Source: Castellaniella sp. UBA6218
GTDB taxonomy: Bacteria > Pseudomonadota > Gammaproteobacteria > Burkholderiales > Burkholderiaceae_B
Assembly (NCBI GenBank): GCA_002421865.1
Contig: DISE01000108.1
Span: 1-13,745, forward strand
DNA: 13,745 nucleotides
Direction: 5' to 3'
In this document: positions 6,074 to 12,853 of the stretch, piece by piece
Numbering within the stretch: the stretch's first letter is position 1
Layout: every line of letters begins with the position of its first letter
The notes under the pieces: generated by a model
Told to the model about the DNA's origin: nothing
Seen by the model: only the letters and a program-made list of their open reading frames with translations
Databases searched by the model: none
Made by a program: the position numbers and the translations under genes

Positions 6074-6987
6074 GCTTGCTCCTCGATGGCGATGGCGGGA
6101 ACGCGCGGCACGCGGTCGAGCCGCCAGTTTTCCAGCGCCCAGATCCAGAACTCGGTTCTGGCGAGGCGGCGCAGTTCCTGCGGCGGATTCTGGCCGAGAA
6201 ACGCCGCCGCCGCAACGAGCGCGGGCACGGGGTCCTGCGCATCGACCGGCGCGGCGCGCGTCTGCTTGGAGAGCTTCGCTCCCGTCGCGTCGACCGCGAC
6301 CGGCAGATGCGCGTAGGCGGGCGTCGGCAAGCCGAGCAGCCGCTGCAGGAAGATCTGCCGCGCCGTCGAGTGGATCAGGTCCGCGCCGCGCACGACGTGG
6401 TCGACGCCCTGGTCGGCATCGTCGGCCACCACCGCGAGTTGGTAGGCGAACAGCCCGTCGGCACGCAGCAGCACGCAGTCGCCGACCTCGCGCGGCAGGT
6501 CCTGGCGCTGCGGGCCCTGCACGAGGTCGACGAATTCGATCGCGCCCGCCATGCGCAGCCGCCAGGCGCGTGCCGTCTTGCCGGGCGGCAGGCCGTTGCG
6601 GCAGGTGCCCGGATAGACCGGCGCGCCGTCGATTCCGGCCGGTGCGGCTTCGAGCTCGCTGCGCGTGCAGCCGCAGGGATAGACCGCCGCCATCGCCTTC
6701 AGCCGTTCGAGCGTGTCGCGATAGCGCTCGGCACGCCGGCTCTGGAAGATAACCTCGCCGTCCCATGCGAAGCCGCAGGCGTCGAGCGTGCGCAGAATGT
6801 CGTCGGCATGCGCCGGCCGGCAGCGCGGCGCATCGACGTCCTCCATGCGCACCAGCCAGCGGCCGCCGCGCGCCCTGGCTTCGAGGCAGGAGCCGAGCGC
6901 GGCGACCAGCGAGCCAAAGTGCAGCGGCCCGGTCGGCGAGGGAGCGAAGCGGCCCGTCGGCCGCCCTGCCTGGACTAGAATGCCCAT
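6070..6987 (-). CDS. gluQRS: Glutamyl-Q tRNA(Asp) synthetase
   Basis: The 305-residue protein matches the catalytic half of glutamyl-tRNA synthetase without an anticodon-binding domain, the hallmark of GluQRS, which attaches glutamate to queuosine-34 of tRNA-Asp. Visible features are the class I nucleotide-binding site FAPSPTGPLHFGSL (residues 14-27, HIGH region), a zinc site made of Cys105, Cys107, Tyr125 and Cys129, and the KMSKS-equivalent AKLSKQ (237-242). Length is typical (about 290-310). The ATG at 6987 has a moderate GGGTGGG upstream and is the first gene of an operon with the CoA-binding protein. It diverges from the thioredoxin gene with only 24 bp between starts, so their promoters must overlap. 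Confidence 0.93.
   Translation of the reverse strand: MGILVQAGRPTGRFAPSPTGPLHFGSLVAALGSCLEARARGGRWLVRMEDVDAPRCRPAHADDILRTLDACGFAWDGEVIFQSRRAERYRDTLERLKAMAAVYPCGCTRSELEAAPAGIDGAPVYPGTCRNGLPPGKTARAWRLRMAGAIEFVDLVQGPQRQDLPREVGDCVLLRADGLFAYQLAVVADDADQGVDHVVRGADLIHSTARQIFLQRLLGLPTPAYAHLPVAVDATGAKLSKQTRAAPVDAQDPVPALVAAAAFLGQNPPQELRRLARTEFWIWALENWRLDRVPRVPAIAIEEQA
6976..6981 (+). promoter_or_regulatory. Possible -10 element for the thioredoxin gene
   Basis: TAGAAT lies about 30 bp before the thioredoxin ATG and within the first codons of the divergent gluQRS gene. I see no good -35 at 16-18 bp, so this is only a tentative promoter element. Confidence 0.25.
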
Positions 6988-7011
6988 TCACCCACCCTTT
7001 CGGAGCGCCGC

Positions 7012-7377
7012 ATGGCCACCATCCAGCTGACCGCCGACAACTTCAAGGACACCGTCACCAACAACGACATCGTCATCATCGACTTCTGGGCGGAGTGGTG
7101 CGGGCCGTGCCGTTCCTTCGCGCCGACCTTCGAGGCGGCTGCCGAGAAGCATCCGGAGATCGCCTTCGCCAAGGTCAATACCGAGGAGGAGCGCGAGCTG
7201 GCGGCCGGTTTCAACATCCGCTCGATTCCGACGCTGATGGTGTTCCGCGACCAGATCATTCTCTACGCCGAGGCCGGCGCGCTGCCCGCCTCGGCGCTTG
7301 ACCAGCTCATCGAGCAGGTGAAGGGTCTCGACATGGATCAGGTGCGCGCCGAGATCGCCGCCGAAGGCGAGCAGTAA
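7012..7377 (+). CDS. Thioredoxin family protein
   Basis: This 121-residue cytoplasmic protein has the classical thioredoxin active site FWAEWCGPC (Cys30 and Cys33) and the cis-proline loop SIPT (Pro73), with a full-length single thioredoxin fold. It would reduce disulfides in target proteins using electrons from thioredoxin reductase. There is no signal peptide and no N-terminal zinc-binding extension, which argues against TrxC. An acidic tail of about 15 residues (QVRAEIAAEGEQ) extends beyond standard TrxA, so I leave the symbol open. CGGAG upstream of the ATG is the ribosome-binding site. The stop TAA at 7375-7377 directly touches the stop of the convergent PfkB-kinase gene with no intervening base. 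Confidence 0.92.
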   Translation: MATIQLTADNFKDTVTNNDIVIIDFWAEWCGPCRSFAPTFEAAAEKHPEIAFAKVNTEEERELAAGFNIRSIPTLMVFRDQIILYAEAGALPASALDQLIEQVKGLDMDQVRAEIAAEGEQ

Positions 7378-8313
7378 TCAGTCGAGGCTTTCGCCGAACG
7401 CCGCCAGGAACTGCGCGGCGATTTCGGCGCGCGACGGCTTGTGGTTCTGCCCGCCGCGATGGGCGATCTTGATGCTGCCCATCAACGAGGCGAGCCGGCC
7501 GGTCTTCGGCCAGCCCCAGCCGCGCGCGATGCCGTAGAGCAGGCCGGCGCGGGAGGCGTCGCCGCAGCCGGTCGGGTCGACCACCTGCGCGGCCGGCACC
7601 GTCGGAATGTCGATGCGGCCGCCATCCGCATAGATCTGCGAGCCGTTGCCGCCGAGCGTGACGACCAGCGCCTTCACCTCGCGCGCCAGATCGGCGAGCG
7701 ACCGGCCGGTGCGCTCGGTCAGCAGCTTGGCCTCGTAGTCGTTCACCGTGCAGTAGTCGGCCAGCCGGAGGAATTCGAGCAATTCCTCGCCGTTGAACAT
7801 CGGCAGACCCTGGCCGGGATCGAAGACGAAGGGGATGCCGAGCTCGCGGAATTCGCGCGCATGCTGCAGCATGCCGTCGCGGCCGTCGGGTGCCACGATG
7901 CCGAGCGTCACGTCGCGCGCGTCGCCGATCTGGTTGTGGTGCGAGAAGTTCATCGCCCCCGGATGGAAGGCAGTGATCTGGTTGTCGTCGAGGTCGGCGG
8001 TGATGAAGGCCTGCGCGGTGTAGGTGTCGGGCACGCGGCGCACGTGGGTGGTGGCCAGCCCGAGGTGCTCGAGGCGCTGCAGGTAGAGGCCGGCGTCGTC
8101 GCCAACCGCCGCCATGATCAGCGGCGCGCCGCCGAGCAGCTTGAGGTTGTAGGCGATGTTGCCGGCACAGCCGCCGTATTCGCGCCGCATGTCGGGCACG
8201 AGGAAGGCGACGTTGAGGATGTGGATCTGCTCCGGCAGGATGTGGTGCTTGAAGCGATCCTTGAACACCATGATGGTGTCGTAGGCGAGCGAGCCGCAGA
8301 TGAGAGTATGCAT
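7378..8313 (-). CDS. PfkB family carbohydrate/nucleoside kinase (adenosine-kinase-like)
   Basis: The 311-residue protein has both PfkB signatures: an N-terminal glycine-rich segment YGGCAGNIAYNLKLLGG (residues 46-62) and the C-terminal VVDPTGCGDASRAGLLYGI, holding the anion hole and the catalytic base Asp252. It would transfer phosphate from ATP to a sugar or nucleoside hydroxyl. The overall sequence (MHTLICGSLAYDTIMVFKD at the start, then ITAFHPGAMNFSH) resembles the adenosine-kinase-like subgroup of betaproteobacteria, but the substrate cannot be fixed from sequence. The GAGD core reads GCGD. It is the last gene of the accB operon, 9 bp after the DUF3426 gene, and its start has only a weak ribosome-binding site, suggesting dependence on the upstream genes. 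Confidence 0.9.
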   Translation of the reverse strand: MHTLICGSLAYDTIMVFKDRFKHHILPEQIHILNVAFLVPDMRREYGGCAGNIAYNLKLLGGAPLIMAAVGDDAGLYLQRLEHLGLATTHVRRVPDTYTAQAFITADLDDNQITAFHPGAMNFSHHNQIGDARDVTLGIVAPDGRDGMLQHAREFRELGIPFVFDPGQGLPMFNGEELLEFLRLADYCTVNDYEAKLLTERTGRSLADLAREVKALVVTLGGNGSQIYADGGRIDIPTVPAAQVVDPTGCGDASRAGLLYGIARGWGWPKTGRLASLMGSIKIAHRGGQNHKPSRAEIAAQFLAAFGESLD

Positions 8314-8322
8314 TGTCGTGGG

Positions 8323-9276
8323 TCAGGGATAGAAGAGATAAAGACGGTAGCCGACGGCGGGAACGCCGGCGGCGGCGAGCGACAGTTTGACGGCAACCTC
8401 GCCCTGCGCGGCAAAGCCGGCTTGTTCCTGCCGATCGGCCGGCAGATAGTCGGCCGGGACCAGCACCTTGCGCACCAGCGCCTGATCCTGCGTGTCGGTC
8501 AGCGTCAGTTCGAGCGCGGGATAATCCTGTGCGAACGGCGCGCGGTTCTTCAGCATGGCGGTCAGCAGCAGCCCGCTGCCTTCGGGCGCAAGATCGGAAG
8601 TCTCGATGCCGACCAGCTCCGGCCGGCGCGGCCGCGGCAGCGTGCAGCCGACCAGTTCGCAGCCCGCCGCGAGCAGCGGCCGCAACTCGGGAATCCGCAC
8701 GGCTAGCTCGCTGCGGAACAGATAGGTCAACTGGCCGAACCCCAGCAGCAACAGCAGCGTCGCACCCATCGCCCATGGCCAGCGTCGCGGCGGGGGCGGC
8801 GGCGAAGCAACGGCCTCCCAGGCCGGGGGCAACGGCGCTTCGGCCGCGGCATCCGTCTCGTCCTGCGCTGCCGGCTCCGCTGGAGTTTCCGATGCCGGAA
8901 CTGTTTCGGGTTCTGCAGGCGCCGCGGCTTCCGCCACCGCGATGGGCGCTTCGCTCGCCGGTTCGTCTTCGGCGGCGTCGCCCGGCGAGCGCCGAGTTTC
9001 TTCAGCGGCGCCTTCTGCCGGCATCTCGGACAGTGAATCGACCGAGGGTTCTTCGACGGTTGCAGTCGCCTCATCCGCGGCAATCTCGACCTGCGGGGCC
9101 GGATTTTCGGTGACCGCCGCCGGCGCCCTGACGACGACGGTTGGCTCGTCGACGAGACTGTCGAGCGCATCGAAGACGGCTCGGCATTGGCCGCAACGCA
9201 CCTGGCCATGACGCACCTTGAGTTGCTCGGTGGTCACGCGGAAGGCGGTCTCGCAATGCGGGCAGCGGGTCAGCAT
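8323..9276 (-). CDS. Zinc-ribbon (MJ0042-type) and DUF3426 domain membrane protein
   Basis: Residues 1-40 form a CxxC...CxxC zinc ribbon (Cys5, Cys8, Cys28, Cys31; MLTRCPHCETAFRV and VRCGQCRAVFDALD). A low-complexity Ala/Glu/Pro linker of about 115 residues follows (45-163). One transmembrane helix (WPWAMGATLLLLLGFGQLTY, about 166-187) comes next, then a C-terminal DUF3426 domain (to 317) that should lie in the periplasm. The family is a standard neighbour of prmA in betaproteobacteria; its function is not established, and regulatory or envelope roles are only guesses. The start is 9 bp after the prmA stop, with a weak ribosome-binding site, so it is part of the same operon. Confidence 0.88.
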   Translation of the reverse strand: MLTRCPHCETAFRVTTEQLKVRHGQVRCGQCRAVFDALDSLVDEPTVVVRAPAAVTENPAPQVEIAADEATATVEEPSVDSLSEMPAEGAAEETRRSPGDAAEDEPASEAPIAVAEAAAPAEPETVPASETPAEPAAQDETDAAAEAPLPPAWEAVASPPPPPRRWPWAMGATLLLLLGFGQLTYLFRSELAVRIPELRPLLAAGCELVGCTLPRPRRPELVGIETSDLAPEGSGLLLTAMLKNRAPFAQDYPALELTLTDTQDQALVRKVLVPADYLPADRQEQAGFAAQGEVAVKLSLAAAGVPAVGYRLYLFYP

Positions 9277-9285
9277 GGGGCGAGT

Positions 9286-10182
9286 TTAGCGTTCACCTTC
9301 GAGCCGTACCCAGCCTTCATGCGTGGCGCCGACCCGCAGCGCCAGATAGGGCGCATAGGCCGCGATCACCTGTCCGGCCTGACTTGCCAGCACGCCGGAA
9401 AGCGCGAGCCGCCCGCCCGGTTTCAGCCTTGAGGTCAGCAACGGCGCCAGCAACATCAGCGGGTTGGTCAGGATGTTCGCCACCACGCGATCGAAGGTTG
9501 CCGCGAGTGCGTCGCCAGAGTGGGCGAGTTGCAGGCGCACGCCGTTCTTCGCGGCATTGTCGGCGGCGGCGGTCAGCGCCGCCGGGTCGATGTCGATGCC
9601 CAGCACGTCGCCGGCGCCGAGCTTGGCCGCGGCAATGCCGAGGATGCCCGAACCGCAGCCGTAGTCGAGCACGGAAACTCCCGGCGTGATGCTGGCTTCG
9701 AGCCATTCGAGGCACAGCCGCGTGGTCGGGTGGCTGCCGGTGCCGAAGGCGAGACCGGGATCGAGTTCGAGGTTGATCGCCCGCGGATCGGGCGCCACAT
9801 GCCAGGACGGTACGATCCAGAGCCGGTCGGAGATGCGGATCGGGTCGAACTGCGATTGCGTGAGCCGCACCCAGTCCTGCTCGGCCACCTCGTCGATAAC
9901 GATTTCCGGCTGGTCGCCGCCAAAGCCGGCCGCGCGGACGGCGGCGGCGATGCGCTGCCGCAGATCGTCGGCCGGTTCGAACAGCGCGACGACGCGGCTG
10001 CGCTCCCAGAGCGGCGTCGCCAACTCACCCGCGGCGCCCGGTTCGCCGAACTGCGGCGTTTCAAGCTCGGTGCCGGCGTGGGCATCCTCGACCGAGGCCG
10101 AGATTGCCCCAGCTGCGAGCAGGGCATCCGAGAGCGCCTCGGCGTGCGTCGCCGAGGTTTCGATGGCGACGCTCCACCACAT
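9286..10182 (-). CDS. prmA: Ribosomal protein L11 methyltransferase
   Basis: The 298-residue enzyme has the PrmA layout: an N-terminal substrate-recognition domain (1-60) and a class I methyltransferase domain. Signatures are LDPGLAFGTGSHPTT (140-154), the SAM-binding VLDYGCGSGILGIAA (171-185), the acidic loop GIDIDP (195-200) and the target-site motif VANILTNPL. It trimethylates lysines and the N-terminus of L11 in the cytoplasm. The start is 3 bp after the accC stop, with CGGAAA just before it inside the end of accC, indicating one transcript. The accC-prmA linkage is common in proteobacteria, so the assignment is firm from both motif and context. Confidence 0.96.
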   Translation of the reverse strand: MWWSVAIETSATHAEALSDALLAAGAISASVEDAHAGTELETPQFGEPGAAGELATPLWERSRVVALFEPADDLRQRIAAAVRAAGFGGDQPEIVIDEVAEQDWVRLTQSQFDPIRISDRLWIVPSWHVAPDPRAINLELDPGLAFGTGSHPTTRLCLEWLEASITPGVSVLDYGCGSGILGIAAAKLGAGDVLGIDIDPAALTAAADNAAKNGVRLQLAHSGDALAATFDRVVANILTNPLMLLAPLLTSRLKPGGRLALSGVLASQAGQVIAAYAPYLALRVGATHEGWVRLEGER

Positions 10183-10185
10183 GGC

Positions 10186-11547
10186 TTATTTCCGGTTGGC
10201 TTCCTCGCGCGCGGCGAGTTTCTCTTCAAGGTAATGGATGCTCGTGCCGCCCTTGATGAAGCGCTCGTCGAGCATCAGGTCCTGGTGCAGCGGGATGTTG
10301 GTCTTGATGCCATCGACCATCATCTCCGACAGGGCGATGCGCATGCGGCGGATGGCCTGCTCGCGCGTGTCGCCGTAGGTGATGAGCTTGGCGATCATCG
10401 AGTCGTAGTAGGGCGGCACGGTATAGCCGGTGAACACGTGGGAATCCATGCGCACGCCCGGCCCGCCCGGCGTATGCCAGTTGACGATCCGGCCAGGGCT
10501 GGGAGTGAATTTGTAGGGATCCTCGGCGTTGATCCGGCACTCGATCGCGTGACCGCGCAGATGGACGTCGCGCTGGCGCAGGGTGAATTTCTCGCCGGCG
10601 GCGATGCGCAGTTGCTGCTGGACCAGGTCGATACCGGTGATCATCTCGGTGATCGTGTGCTCGACCTGAATACGGGTGTTCATCTCGATGAAGAAGAACT
10701 CGCCGTTCTCGTACAGGAATTCGAACGTGCCCGCGCCGCGGTAACGCATCTGGCGGCAGGCCTCGGCGCAGCGTTCGCCGATGCGTTCGACCAGAGCGCG
10801 CTCGATGCCCGGGGCGGGCGCTTCTTCGATGATCTTCTGGTGGCGGCGCTGCATGGAGCAGTCGCGTTCCCCCAGCCAGACGGCCTTGCCCTCGCCGTCG
10901 GCCAGCACCTGGATTTCGATGTGGCGCGGATTTTCCAGGAATTTTTCCAGGTAGACCTCGGGGTTGTTGAACGCGGCGCCGGCCTCGGATCGCGTCATGG
11001 CCACCGCGTTGAGCAGGGCGGCCTCGGTGTAGACCACCCGCATGCCGCGCCCGCCGCCGCCGCCCGCCGCCTTGATGATGACCGGATAACCGACTTCGGC
11101 GGCGATGCGCTGGATTTCCTTGGGATCGTCGGGCAGTGCGCCGCCCGAGCCCGGCACGACCGGCACGCCGGCGGCGATCATGGCCTGCTTGGCGCTGACC
11201 TTGTCGCCCATGGTGCGGATGCTTTCGGGGCGCGGCCCGATGAACACGAAACCGCTCTTTTCGACCCGGTCGGCGAAGTCGGCGTTTTCCGACAGGAAAC
11301 CGTATCCGGGATGGATGGCTTCGGCATCGGTGACCTCGGCCGCCGAGATCAGCGCCGGCATGTTCAGATAGCTGTCGCGCGGCGTCGCGGGGCCGATGCA
11401 GACGGATTCATCGGCCAGGCGCACGTATTTGGCATCGCGGTCGGCTTCCGAATGCACGACCACGGTCTTGACGCCCAGTTCGCGGCAAGCGCGCAGGACC
11501 CGCAGGGCGATTTCGCCGCGATTGGCGATCAGGATTTTTTCGAACAT
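10186..11547 (-). CDS. accC: Acetyl-CoA carboxylase, biotin carboxylase subunit
   Basis: The 453-residue protein is a complete biotin carboxylase, which carboxylates the biotin on AccB using ATP and bicarbonate in the first step of fatty acid synthesis. Seen in order are the N-terminal MFEKILIANRGEIALRV, the HPGYGFLSEN segment, the ATP-grasp glycine-rich loop AAGGGGGRGMRV (160-171) and the catalytic IEMNTRIQVEH (Glu288, Asn290, Arg292, Glu296, at the same numbers as in the E. coli enzyme). Residue 298 is threonine (VEHTITE), where many AccC proteins have proline (VEHPVTE). The ATG at 11547 is 5 bp after the accB stop. An apparent open extension upstream to 12021 overlaps accB out of frame and is not real. 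Confidence 0.97.
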   Translation of the reverse strand: MFEKILIANRGEIALRVLRACRELGVKTVVVHSEADRDAKYVRLADESVCIGPATPRDSYLNMPALISAAEVTDAEAIHPGYGFLSENADFADRVEKSGFVFIGPRPESIRTMGDKVSAKQAMIAAGVPVVPGSGGALPDDPKEIQRIAAEVGYPVIIKAAGGGGGRGMRVVYTEAALLNAVAMTRSEAGAAFNNPEVYLEKFLENPRHIEIQVLADGEGKAVWLGERDCSMQRRHQKIIEEAPAPGIERALVERIGERCAEACRQMRYRGAGTFEFLYENGEFFFIEMNTRIQVEHTITEMITGIDLVQQQLRIAAGEKFTLRQRDVHLRGHAIECRINAEDPYKFTPSPGRIVNWHTPGGPGVRMDSHVFTGYTVPPYYDSMIAKLITYGDTREQAIRRMRIALSEMMVDGIKTNIPLHQDLMLDERFIKGGTSIHYLEEKLAAREEANRK

Positions 11548-11552
11548 GGCGC

Positions 11553-11993
11553 TCAGGCGATGATGAACAGGGGTTGGCCGTATTCGACCGGTTCGCCGTT
11601 CTCGACGAGGATTTCCTTGATGACGCCGGACTTGTCGGCCTCGATTTCGTTCAGCAGCTTCATCGCCTCGATGATGCACAGGGGATCGCCTTCCTTGACG
11701 GCCTGCCCGACCTCGACGAAGGGCGACGCGTTCGGATTGGGCGAACGGTAGAACGTGCCCACCATGGGGGCCTTGACCTGATGGCCCTGCGGGGCGGCGG
11801 GCGCCGGCGCGGCGGCGGTCGGCGCAGCGGCGGGCGCCGCCACGACCTGGGCGGGCGCAGCGGCCGGGACGACCGCGGCGGCCTGGGAGAACTTGACGAT
11901 GCGGACCTTGCCCTCGCCCTCGGTGATTTCCAGTTCGGCGATGCCCGAATCGGCCACCAGGTCGATCAGCGTTTTGAGTTTGCGGAGATCCAT
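11553..11993 (-). CDS. accB: Acetyl-CoA carboxylase biotin carboxyl carrier protein
   Basis: The 146-residue carrier has an N-terminal MDLRKLKTLIDLVADSGIAE helix, a flexible Ala/Pro-rich linker (about 38-70) and the biotinyl domain with the biotinylation site IEAMKLLNE (Lys112) and the FYRSPNPNASPFVEVG thumb region. It carries biotin between biotin carboxylase and carboxyltransferase. The ATG at 11993 fits the family N-terminus and has AGGA about 10 bases upstream. The frame stays open to 12119, but the extra residues do not resemble AccB and their starts lack ribosome-binding sites. It leads the accB-accC-prmA-DUF3426-PfkB operon. The leader upstream contains a probable promoter and hairpins. 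Confidence 0.95.
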   Translation of the reverse strand: MDLRKLKTLIDLVADSGIAELEITEGEGKVRIVKFSQAAAVVPAAAPAQVVAAPAAAPTAAAPAPAAPQGHQVKAPMVGTFYRSPNPNASPFVEVGQAVKEGDPLCIIEAMKLLNEIEADKSGVIKEILVENGEPVEYGQPLFIIA

Positions 11994-12273
11994 GACGATA
12001 AATTCCTGTGTGCTGGCCCATGCGGGTTCGGGCCGTTCAATGATCGGATCCATGCGGCGGAAACAAATGCGCCGTCGGTCCGACCCCGGCAAGACGGGGA
12101 GCATCCACGACGGCCACATGTATTGTTGCTGCCAGCGGGCAGCCCTGGAGTCCTGCCCGAAGCCGCCTGATCCTGGGTATGGAGATACCCTTCAAAGCGC
12201 CTTTTTACGCTAAAACCGCCGATTTGTCCATAAAAACGGGGCTGGTGAGCGCCAGACACCGAATTATTGAAAC
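11994..12273. other. Gene-free 280-bp region upstream of accB with three potential hairpins
   Basis: No convincing gene lies between tlpA and accB. Read on the minus strand, the region holds a promoter (12202-12230) and then a leader of about 200 nt. Three stems are visible (plus coordinates): GGGTAT/ATACCC at 12175-12190; a 7-bp stem CGGGCAG/CTGCCCG at 12136-12142 and 12153-12159; and CCCCG/CGGGG at 12084-12099, with an alternative GTCGG/CCGAC at 12074-12084. None is followed by a T-run, so they are not typical terminators. A weak stem CTGG/CCAG near 12242-12255 followed by CCCCG and five T residues could be a poor terminator for tlpA. In several related bacteria aroQ occupies this place; I see no remnant of it. 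Confidence 0.5.
12202..12230 (-). promoter_or_regulatory. accB: Probable sigma70 promoter of the accB operon
   Basis: On the minus strand, TGGACA (12230-12225, five of six matches to TTGACA) is followed after exactly 17 bp by TAAAAA (12207-12202, four of six matches to TATAAT). Transcription would start near 12195 and give a leader of about 200 nt before the accB start at 11993. The surrounding bases are locally A/T-rich in an otherwise G+C-rich region. Confidence 0.45.
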
Positions 12274-12789
12274 TTAAAGTATCAGCGCCAGGCGGGCCTG
12301 GATATCGTCCGGCCTGAGCTCGCCCATGGCTGAATCCGCGACGCGGCCCTGGCGGTCGAACAGCAGGGTGAATGGCAGGCCGCCGCCCTTGTTGCCCAGT
12401 TCCCGCATCAGCGGAATGCCCTGGGTGCCGGTCAGCAGCAGGGGGTAGGTCACGTGGACTTTTTGCAGGAACCGCTCGACATTGGCGCGGGTGTCGATGG
12501 CCAGTCCGAGCACGGACAGGCCGGGATGGCGCTGATGCAAGGTTTCGAGCAAGGGCATTTCACGCACGCATGGCGCGCACCAGCTGGCCCAGAAATTCAT
12601 CAGTACCGGCCGCCCCACGTAGGCCGAAAGCGCCTGATCGCGGCCCTGCAGATCGGCGAACGAGCGGCCGAAAACCGGATTGGCCGGCAGGATCGAGGCC
12701 CCGGCGCCGCGCGCGCCGACCGCGACTCCCAGCGCCGCCAGAGAGGTGGTGCGCAAGAATTTCCGCCTGTCCATGTGAAACGCCATCAT
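12274..12789 (-). CDS. TlpA/ResA-like thiol-disulfide oxidoreductase with a Tat-type signal
   Basis: The 171-residue protein is a redoxin of the TlpA/ResA/AhpC-TSA type. It has the active site NFWASWCAPC (Cys71, Cys74) and the cis-proline GLPFT (Pro139), within a full thioredoxin-like fold. The N-terminus MDRRKFLRTTSLAALGVAVGA is a twin-arginine signal (Arg8-Arg9, then F-L and a mildly hydrophobic segment), so export to the periplasm through Tat is expected. There it may reduce disulfides, for example in apocytochrome c maturation. Possible starts are 12789, 12786 and 12774; 12789 has GGATG about 7 bases upstream and is used here, but 12774 would put the twin arginines nearer the N-terminus, as is usual. 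It diverges from mpl. Confidence 0.88.
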   Translation of the reverse strand: MMAFHMDRRKFLRTTSLAALGVAVGARGAGASILPANPVFGRSFADLQGRDQALSAYVGRPVLMNFWASWCAPCVREMPLLETLHQRHPGLSVLGLAIDTRANVERFLQKVHVTYPLLLTGTQGIPLMRELGNKGGGLPFTLLFDRQGRVADSAMGELRPDDIQARLALIL

Positions 12790-12812
12790 CCAGTCATCCG
12801 TGTTGCCCGGCC

Positions 12813-12818
12813 ATCATA
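12813..12818 (-). promoter_or_regulatory. Possible -10 element for the TlpA-like gene
   Basis: TATGAT on the minus strand lies about 25 bp before the start at 12789. No good -35 is visible at the proper distance. It lies within 20 bp of the opposing -10 candidate for mpl. Confidence 0.25.
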
Positions 12819-12830
12819 GCACCAGCCCCT

Positions 12831-12836
12831 TACAAT
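12831..12836 (+). promoter_or_regulatory. mpl: Possible -10 element for mpl
   Basis: TACAAT (five of six matches to TATAAT) lies 17 bp before the mpl start codon, which would give a very short leader still containing the GGAGG site. No good -35 is visible 16-18 bp upstream. Confidence 0.3.
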
Positions 12837-12853
12837 ACAGGCCGGAGGATGCG

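Noticed and set aside
5663..6991. 442-codon minus-strand frame fusing the CoA-binding protein to upstream sequence
   Set aside because: Only the last 136 codons match the CoA-binding family. The rest is the wrong frame of gluQRS, and a good start with GAGGAG is at 6073.
8800..9140. Repetitive Ala/Glu/Pro-coding stretch considered as a DNA repeat array
   Set aside because: No repeated unit of constant length is present; it is codon-level low complexity of the DUF3426 protein linker.
9520..11751. 743-codon open frame on the plus strand across prmA and accC
   Set aside because: It lies antisense to prmA and accC, whose products carry full catalytic motifs. Its translation is a repetitive Arg/Gly/Ala/Asp/His-rich string without any domain, as expected from a high-G+C antisense frame.
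11548..12021. N-terminal extension of accC and of accB frames into the upstream region
   Set aside because: The accC extension overlaps accB out of frame, and the accB extension (to 12119) lacks ribosome-binding sites and family similarity.
12242..12255. Possible intrinsic terminator of the TlpA-like gene
   Set aside because: The stem is only 4 bp (CTGG/CCAG) and is separated from the T-run by CCCCG, so it does not meet the usual form.
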